From contig DAOVCF010000046.1 in NCBI GenBank assembly GCA_030670165.1, positions 1 to 10,861 on the forward strand: 10,861 nucleotides of DNA, read 5' to 3'. The stretch is from Candidatus Stahliibacteriota bacterium (GTDB taxonomy: Bacteria > Hydrothermota > Tepidihabitantia > B3-TA06). A program made the translations under genes and the position numbers. The notes below the pieces were generated by a model. That model was given only the letters and a program-made list of their open reading frames with translations. It had not been told where the DNA came from and made no database searches. Positions 6,759 through 10,861 of the stretch are shown here, in pieces. Each line of letters begins with the position of its first letter. Position 1 is the first letter of the stretch.

Positions 6759-7703
6759 ATGCGCATTCATCACCAAGGCAGGGTCGAGTTCGAGGATAGT
6801 GCTGTGATGCTGGATCACGCCGGACGCGACGGCGAGCCGATTATCCTTTCACATGCCCACTCCGACCACGCGGTAAGAAAGGGAAGGATTATTGCCTCCC
6901 CTGAGACAACCAGGCTGCTCCAGGTCCGCTACGGGGTAAAGACCGCCGAGAGCCTTGATTACGGCAAGCAAATGTCTTTGGGGAAAATAAAGGTGACTCT
7001 CTATCCCTCAGGCCACATCCTCGGCTCTGCTCAGGTACTGGTGGAGACTTCCCGAACCAGCTTGCTTTACTCAGGTGACATCAAGCTGCGAGCGGGCTAC
7101 TCGTGCAGGCCGATCCGCATCCCCGAGGCCGAGAACCTCATTGTTGAAGCGACATTTGGCACCCATCTCTTTCAATGGCCGGCCCGGGAGAGAATCGAGC
7201 GGCAGGTCTTTGACTTCATCGAAAAAAGCCAAATTAGCGGCCGAACACCTGTGTTTATGGCCTACTCGCTTGGAAAAAGCCAGGAACTTCTGGCATTGCT
7301 TGCAAGAGAAAAGATACACGCCTCGGTCTCAATGACCGTTTGGGAGATGTCCAAGGTATACGAGGAGTTCGGTGTAGATTTGGGGGATTACAGATTGTAT
7401 GCCGATGAAGGATCAGTGCCCGGCGTGCTGATCGTTACTCCTCAGAAAGCGCGCTACGTAAAGGTCGCCAACCCCGGATTCGCCGCCGTCTCAGGCTGGG
7501 CGATTACCAGACGGTTCAACCGAGGCGCAACCCAGATTCCATTATCGGATCACGCGGATTTCGGCGAGTTGTTAAGATACGTTGACGGGGTGGGGCCAAA
7601 AAAGGTCTGGACAACCCACGGGTATGCAAGGGAACTAGCAACCGCCCTGCGCCACCGTGGGTACGACGCCTGCCCGCTGGACACGCGCCAATTTGCAATT
7701 TGA
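6759..7703 (+). CDS. Beta-CASP-type metallo-beta-lactamase nuclease (COG1236-like)
   Basis: This is 314 residues from ATG 6759. A TTG at 6726 would add 11 residues, but it overlaps the -35 box and no Shine-Dalgarno site precedes either start. Metal ligands in order: HAHSDH (32-37, the HxHxDH motif), His86 in GHILGS, Asp107 in YSGDIK, and His287 in TTHGY. The beta-CASP marks are EATFG (130-134, motif A-like ESTYG), the PVFMAYSLGKSQELLALL segment, and SDHADF (263-268, motif B-like). The family includes RNA 3'-end processing nucleases and DNA exonucleases, including DNA-ligase-associated ones; which nucleic acid is cut here cannot be told. It is shorter than RNase J or CPSF73-like proteins and matches the compact bacterial/archaeal type. 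The 3' end runs into a 7-nt tandem repeat. It stands alone between the divergent exported-protein unit and the hyp operon. Confidence 0.85.
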   Translation: MRIHHQGRVEFEDSAVMLDHAGRDGEPIILSHAHSDHAVRKGRIIASPETTRLLQVRYGVKTAESLDYGKQMSLGKIKVTLYPSGHILGSAQVLVETSRTSLLYSGDIKLRAGYSCRPIRIPEAENLIVEATFGTHLFQWPARERIERQVFDFIEKSQISGRTPVFMAYSLGKSQELLALLAREKIHASVSMTVWEMSKVYEEFGVDLGDYRLYADEGSVPGVLIVTPQKARYVKVANPGFAAVSGWAITRRFNRGATQIPLSDHADFGELLRYVDGVGPKKVWTTHGYARELATALRHRGYDACPLDTRQFAI

Positions 7704-7718
7704 TATTTGCATTTTGAA
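7691..7718 (+). repeat. Four-unit 7-nt tandem repeat across a gene end
   Basis: Four imperfect units follow each other: ATTTGCA, ATTTGAT, ATTTGCA, TTTTGAA. The first two run through the last codons and the TGA stop of the nuclease gene; the others lie downstream. The AT-rich tract contrasts with the surrounding coding sequence. Confidence 0.6.
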
Positions 7719-7748
7719 ATGAGCGATCAGCAGCAATTACCGACGCAT

Positions 7749-7780
7749 GGAGTGCGGATTCTCCAATCCGCGTCAACTCC
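7749..7780. repeat. Interrupted palindrome upstream of the hypC promoter
   Basis: GCGGATT (7754-7760) and AATCCGC (7765-7771) form a perfect 7-bp stem with a CTCC loop. An outer GGAGT/ACTCC pair (7749-7753 with 7776-7780) extends it across a 4-nt bulge (GTCA). No T run follows, so a standard terminator is unlikely. It ends directly against the -35 box at 7781. It could be an operator, a remnant of a dispersed palindromic element, or the end structure of the nuclease mRNA. Confidence 0.5.
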
Positions 7781-7808
7781 TTGACCACACCCCTCTATGC
7801 GTTATAAT
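7781..7808 (+). promoter_or_regulatory. Predicted promoter of hypCDE, leaderless mRNA
   Basis: TTGACC (7781-7786), a 16-bp spacer and a perfect TATAAT (7803-7808). Seven bases separate the -10 box from the ATG at 7816, so transcription should begin at about 7814-7816, that is, at the start codon. No Shine-Dalgarno sequence fits in between. Confidence 0.75.
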
Positions 7809-7815
7809 TTAACCC

Positions 7816-8049
7816 ATGTGTATAGGAATTCCTGCAAAAGTGATGGAAATTAATGGAGCGATAGGCAAGGTGGACTACCAGGGGGTAAAGCGTGAGGCAT
7901 CCTTTCTTATGCTTCCCGGTGTCAAGGCAGGCGATTACGTTATCCTTCACGCCGGCTTTGCAATAAAGAAACTCTCGGAGGAAGACGCCAAGGAGACCCT
8001 GCGATTGATCCAGGAGATGGTGAGGGTCGAGAAAGGGCTTGATGCCTGA
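7816..8049 (+). CDS. hypC: Hydrogenase maturation chaperone HypC
   Basis: This is a 77-residue protein, normal length for HypC/HybG. It opens with MCIGIPAKV, the family hallmark: Met1 is removed and Cys2 then binds the Fe(CN)2CO intermediate together with HypD and escorts it to the large-subunit precursor. The compact beta-barrel core runs to about residue 55 (GDYVILHAGFAIKKL), followed by a C-terminal helix. The start is fixed by the conserved Cys2. No ribosome-binding site is present upstream and the promoter's -10 box ends 7 nt before the ATG, so the gene is probably read from a leaderless message. The hypD start lies inside its 3' end. It is the first gene of hypCDE. Confidence 0.95.
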   Translation: MCIGIPAKVMEINGAIGKVDYQGVKREASFLMLPGVKAGDYVILHAGFAIKKLSEEDAKETLRLIQEMVRVEKGLDA

Positions 8050-9151
8050 AGACCTTCCTGGAATCCTTAAACGCCTGGAGGGCGACGCCGATCTAATACA
8101 AGGGTTGTCGGCGGAACTCTGTGCACACATCAAGGAGCCACTGACGCTGATGGAGGTATGCGGCACCCACACCCACGCCATATCGAAAACGGGCATCAGA
8201 AGAGCACTTGCAGGAAAGGTAAGGCTTCTTTCAGGCCCGGGCTGCCCGGTGTGCGTAACCTCAGATGCCGAGATAGACCGGTTCATCGCGCTATCGCGGA
8301 TGCCGGATGTGGCGGTAACCACCTTCGGCGACATGCTGCACGTGCCGGGAACGGGAAGCTCACTGGCTGAGCAAAGGGACGCAGGAGCCGACATAAGAAT
8401 CGTTTACTCGCCGCTGGACGTTTTGAAGATGGCCCAGTCCGAACCAGCCAAAGAGTTCTGCTTCTTGGGCGTTGGATTTGAGACTACTTCGCCAACGGTA
8501 CTGGCCACGGTTGCTGAAGCAAAGCGAAGAGGAATAGGCAACTTCTCGATCTGCACAGCGTTCAAGCTGATCCCGCCCGCTTTAAGGATGATTGCCGCAC
8601 ATCCTGATCTGGCCATCCACGGCTTCATACTCCCCGGTCACGTGAGCGCGGTGATAGGCTCAGAGCCTTATCGCTTCCTCGTAGATGAGTTCAAAAGACC
8701 CTGTGTGATTACGGGCTTCGAGGGCACGGATATTCTGCAGGCTTTGGTGATGATCGCAGATCAGATCAAGGAGGACGAGCCCCGTCTTGAAATCCAATAT
8801 ACGCGCGTTGTAACCAAAGAGGGAAACAAAGCAGCACTCAAGATTATGGAAGGGATGTGTGATGTAAAGGATTCGATGTGGAGAGGACTGGGAACGATCC
8901 CTGAAAGTGAATTGAAATTGAAAGAGGTCTGGAAGGATTTTGATGCGGAGCACAAGTTCTCCTTGCCTCCACTGGAACACAGAGAGAGATTCGACACCAA
9001 TGGCTGCCGGTGCGGGGACGTTTTGCTGGGCAAGATCATCCCGCCGGACTGTCCTTTGTTTGCAAAGGCCTGCACCCCTTCCAATCCAATAGGCCCTTGC
9101 ATGGTCTCAAGCGAAGGCGCATGCGCCGCGTACTATAAATATGAAAGATAA
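8042..9151 (+). CDS. hypD: Hydrogenase maturation scaffold HypD
   Basis: This 369-residue protein is the platform on which Fe receives CN and CO ligands, working with HypC and HypE. Conserved blocks are intact: EVCGTHTHAISKTGIR with C40, SGPGCPVCVT with C68 and C71 (redox-active pair), GFETTSP (145-151), LPGHVS (197-202), and the C-terminal [4Fe-4S] region with Cys at 322, 324, 337, 344, 353 and 361, ending GPCMVSSEGACAAYY. I chose ATG 8042 over the in-frame TTG at 8039; AAAGGG ends 4 nt upstream. The start overlaps the hypC stop by 8 nt, and the stop overlaps hypE by 11 nt, so the three are translationally coupled. Length and motifs are normal. Confidence 0.96.
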   Translation: MPEDLPGILKRLEGDADLIQGLSAELCAHIKEPLTLMEVCGTHTHAISKTGIRRALAGKVRLLSGPGCPVCVTSDAEIDRFIALSRMPDVAVTTFGDMLHVPGTGSSLAEQRDAGADIRIVYSPLDVLKMAQSEPAKEFCFLGVGFETTSPTVLATVAEAKRRGIGNFSICTAFKLIPPALRMIAAHPDLAIHGFILPGHVSAVIGSEPYRFLVDEFKRPCVITGFEGTDILQALVMIADQIKEDEPRLEIQYTRVVTKEGNKAALKIMEGMCDVKDSMWRGLGTIPESELKLKEVWKDFDAEHKFSLPPLEHRERFDTNGCRCGDVLLGKIIPPDCPLFAKACTPSNPIGPCMVSSEGACAAYYKYER

Positions 9152-10148
9152 TTTAATCGGTTTCGCTCATGGTTCAGGGGGAAGAAAAACTGCAAGATTA
9201 ATCAAGGAGTTGTTTCTGAAACACCTGGGCAACCCCATACTGAACCGGATGGAGGACGCGGCTGAACTGCCGGTGGCGGGGAGCAGGATTGCGCTTACCA
9301 CCGACTCCCACGTGGTATATCCATTGTTCTTTCCCGGCGGAAACATAGGCAAGCTTGTCGTTTGCGGGACCTTAAACGATCTTGCGGTTAAAGGAGCAAG
9401 GCCGCGTTTCATGACCGCAGGCTTTGTGCTTCGCGCAGGGATGAGTATGGATGTGCTGGAGCGAATCGTTCGCTCGATGGCCGAGGAGTTGAACAAGGCC
9501 GGAGTCCAGTTGATAGCCGGGGATACCAAGGTTATAGAGAAAGGGAAGGTGGACGACTGCTACATCACCACTGCCGGATTCGGGGTGCTGGAGCATGAGC
9601 AAACGTTTGCACCTGAGCGTATCGAGCCGGGCGATGCAATCTGCGTCTCCGGTAATATCGGCAATCACGAAGCGGCGGTGCTCCTGGCCCGTGAGGATTT
9701 CGGGTTCGAGCATAAGATAGAATCCGACATCGCCAACGTCTGGCCCCTGGTGGGAGCCTTGATTAAAGCTGGTGTGGATGTGAAGGCGATGCGCGATCCT
9801 ACGAGGGGCGGGCTTGCCACCATCCTGAACGAACTGGCTGAGGCCGCCGGATTGGGAATGATAATAAAGGAGGCCGATGTTCCCTTCAGCCCTGCGGTCA
9901 AGGGCGCTGCCGACATGCTGGGACTCGACCCCTACTATTTGGCTTCCGAGGGGCGGCTGATAGCTATCGTTGCCAAGGATCATGCTGAGCGAGCGCTTGA
10001 GGTGCTGAAAGCCGAACCTCTTGGCAAGAACGCAAAAGCAATCGGTGAGGTCAGGGAGAAACCGGAGGGGTTGTGGCTGGAAACCTTGTTGGGTTCTGAG
10101 AGACCTCTGCTAATTCTTGAAGGCGAGCAGCTGCCGCGCATCTGCTAA
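9141..10148 (+). CDS. hypE: Hydrogenase maturation dehydratase HypE
   Basis: This is a 335-residue protein of the PurM/SelD/ThiL ATP-binding family. It dehydrates the carbamoyl group that HypF places on its C-terminal Cys, giving the thiocyanate that becomes the CN ligands. The family's C-terminal PRIC is present, with C335 as last residue. ATP/Mg2+ motifs include AHGSGG (9-14), TTDSHVV (53-59), GTLNDLA (76-82), GDTKV (127-131) and DPTRGGLA (219-226). The ATG lies within the end of hypD (11-nt overlap) and has no Shine-Dalgarno site, so it depends on ribosomes finishing hypD. Its partner HypF is not in the window. A 9-bp hairpin follows 11 nt after the stop. Confidence 0.96.
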   Translation: MKDNLIGFAHGSGGRKTARLIKELFLKHLGNPILNRMEDAAELPVAGSRIALTTDSHVVYPLFFPGGNIGKLVVCGTLNDLAVKGARPRFMTAGFVLRAGMSMDVLERIVRSMAEELNKAGVQLIAGDTKVIEKGKVDDCYITTAGFGVLEHEQTFAPERIEPGDAICVSGNIGNHEAAVLLAREDFGFEHKIESDIANVWPLVGALIKAGVDVKAMRDPTRGGLATILNELAEAAGLGMIIKEADVPFSPAVKGAADMLGLDPYYLASEGRLIAIVAKDHAERALEVLKAEPLGKNAKAIGEVREKPEGLWLETLLGSERPLLILEGEQLPRIC

Positions 10149-10159
10149 TATTGATGCTC

Positions 10160-10180
10160 CTTTTCTCCTGCGGAGAAAAG
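10160..10180. terminator. Perfect 9-bp hairpin after hypE (terminator-like, no U tract)
   Basis: CTTTTCTCC (10160-10168) and GGAGAAAAG (10172-10180) pair perfectly around TGC. It begins 11 nt after the hypE stop. No T run follows, so it may be an mRNA 3'-end stabiliser, a factor-dependent terminator or a binding site instead of a classical intrinsic terminator. The rest of 10181-10278 shows no gene. Confidence 0.45.
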
Positions 10181-10278
10181 ATCGCAATCCTAGACAAGAA
10201 ACCGATCTACAGGTCGTTTTTGATCCCTTTGCATCAATTGGCCGCTCCACAATATCCGCACTATGCGGGGTGATTAAC

Positions 10279-10306
10279 TTGACAGAAGTTAAAAAAAGCC
10301 TATTAT
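10279..10306 (+). promoter_or_regulatory. Predicted promoter of the 10352 secreted-protein gene
   Basis: TTGACA (10279-10284, perfect), a 16-bp A-rich spacer and TATTAT (10301-10306, five of six). The start would be near 10313, a leader of about 39 nt holding AGGAGG at 10341-10346, 5 nt before the ATG. Confidence 0.7.
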
Positions 10307-10351
10307 TTATCTGTTCTTGAAAGTAAAAGGGCGTACAACGAGGAGGAAAAG

Positions 10352-10861
10352 ATGAAAAAAGCTCTAACAATCCTAGCCTTAATGGCTTTAGGGGTATCAA
10401 CAGCCTTCGGAGGCTCCATCCTGTATGAGACCCATATTGAAGACAGCCTCGAATTCGTGGGTACAACAAAGGTGCTGGAACTTAAATTCACAATAGACCA
10501 ACCCAGCATCATTTCTATTACATATGGTTGGTTTGCAACAAATTCCCTAAGGGCCACCTATTGGCTAACATGCAACGAAGATTCATTAGGAATGACAACA
10601 ACAGCAGAAGCATTTCGCGCACCCCTAAGTATTTACCTAACTGAATTGGAATCTGGTACTTACACCTGGAAGCTAATGGGTAGTTTTGGCCTCATGGGAG
10701 GTTACGTAATCAATCCAAGGCTACAAGTGCTAGTGCTTTACAATGACGCTCCCAGTGTTTCAGAGACTCCGCCTAACATCACTCCGACTGAAAACCCCTC
10801 TATACTTTCCTGCAGCCCTTCAGTAACAGTTCCAGGCTGCTGTGAAGTTGTAGACGTTTCA
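10352..10861 (+). CDS. Secreted protein, hypothetical (3' partial)
   Basis: An open frame of 170 codons runs from ATG 10352 to the window end without a stop. A strong AGGAGG lies 5 nt upstream. The N-terminus is a clear signal peptide (MKKALTILALMALGVSTAFG, cleavage near residue 20). Residues ~24-130 are Thr/Ser- and aromatic-rich with alternating hydrophobics, suggesting a beta-sandwich; I do not recognise the family. A Pro/Thr/Asn linker (about 135-150) leads into PSILSCSPSVTVPGCCEVVDVS, which looks like the opening of a FlgD/type IX-like C-terminal sorting domain, where VYDVSGR is typical; the window cuts it there. Codon use differs from the neighbours: 9 of the 20 Leu codons up to about 10806 are CTA and ACA dominates Thr. 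It has its own promoter and is not part of the hyp operon. Confidence 0.8.
   Translation, partial: MKKALTILALMALGVSTAFGGSILYETHIEDSLEFVGTTKVLELKFTIDQPSIISITYGWFATNSLRATYWLTCNEDSLGMTTTAEAFRAPLSIYLTELESGTYTWKLMGSFGLMGGYVINPRLQVLVLYNDAPSVSETPPNITPTENPSILSCSPSVTVPGCCEVVDVS

Noticed and set aside
7795..8394. 199-codon minus-strand open frame
   Set aside because: It is antisense to hypC and hypD and would run across the hypC promoter; its composition is that of a reverse-strand shadow.
9372..9983. 203-codon minus-strand open frame
   Set aside because: It is the antisense shadow of hypE, whose motifs are complete.
10181..10230. Possible second hairpin (CGATCTACAGGTCG followed by a T run) as a hypE terminator
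   Set aside because: Only three base pairs form next to the T run; not enough for a terminator.
1..10861. CRISPR arrays, tRNA or rRNA genes, insertion sequences
   Set aside because: I saw no regularly spaced repeats, cloverleaf-like segments, rRNA blocks or transposase frames by reading; a tRNA or profile search could not be run.

Overview
The window looks bacterial. Its genes mostly have Shine-Dalgarno sites of the AGGAGG type, its promoters look like sigma-70 sites, and it carries a lipoprotein signal and secreted proteins with FlgD/type IX-like C-terminal tails. These tails, a LamG-like domain and a group 3b [NiFe] hydrogenase together suggest an uncultured, anaerobic or thermophilic lineage of the FCB/WOR-3 kind. 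That placement is inference and weak; no rRNA or marker gene is present to test it.

Layout. Positions 2-472 hold the C-terminal end of a secreted LamG-type protein. It overlaps by 4 nt a Nudix-family protein (469-1095). A short GC hairpin (1126-1140) separates these plus-strand genes from a convergent minus-strand cluster. That cluster, read in transcription order, is hydB-hydG-hydD-hydA (5280 down to 1171), a complete four-subunit soluble group 3b hydrogenase (sulfhydrogenase I type). Upstream of it on the same strand is a two-gene unit encoding a LolA-like exported protein (6641-5979) and a small lipoprotein (5971-5486). On the plus strand follow a beta-CASP-type metallo-beta-lactamase nuclease (6759-7703), then hypC-hypD-hypE (7816-10148), and finally the start of another secreted protein (10352 to the window end).

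How the genes work together. HypC, HypD and HypE build and carry the Fe(CN)2CO group that is inserted into the large subunit HydA. HydA with HydD forms the catalytic pair. HydG (FAD, NAD(P)H, [2Fe-2S]) and HydB (two [4Fe-4S]) pass electrons between H2 and NAD(P)H, or possibly sulfur/polysulfide. HypA, HypB, HypF and the C-terminal endopeptidase needed to finish HydA are not in the window.

Regulation. Five candidate promoters share one design: TTGAC(A/C/T), exactly 16 bp, then a TATAAT-like box. Two of them (hypC and the nuclease gene) place the predicted transcription start at or next to the ATG with no Shine-Dalgarno site, so those two messages look leaderless. The other three give short leaders with good Shine-Dalgarno sites. 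I found no clear new defence or mobile system. The most interesting points are the promoter/leaderless pattern, an Asp in place of a conserved cluster-ligating Cys in HydD, and a strongly basic tail on HydD.
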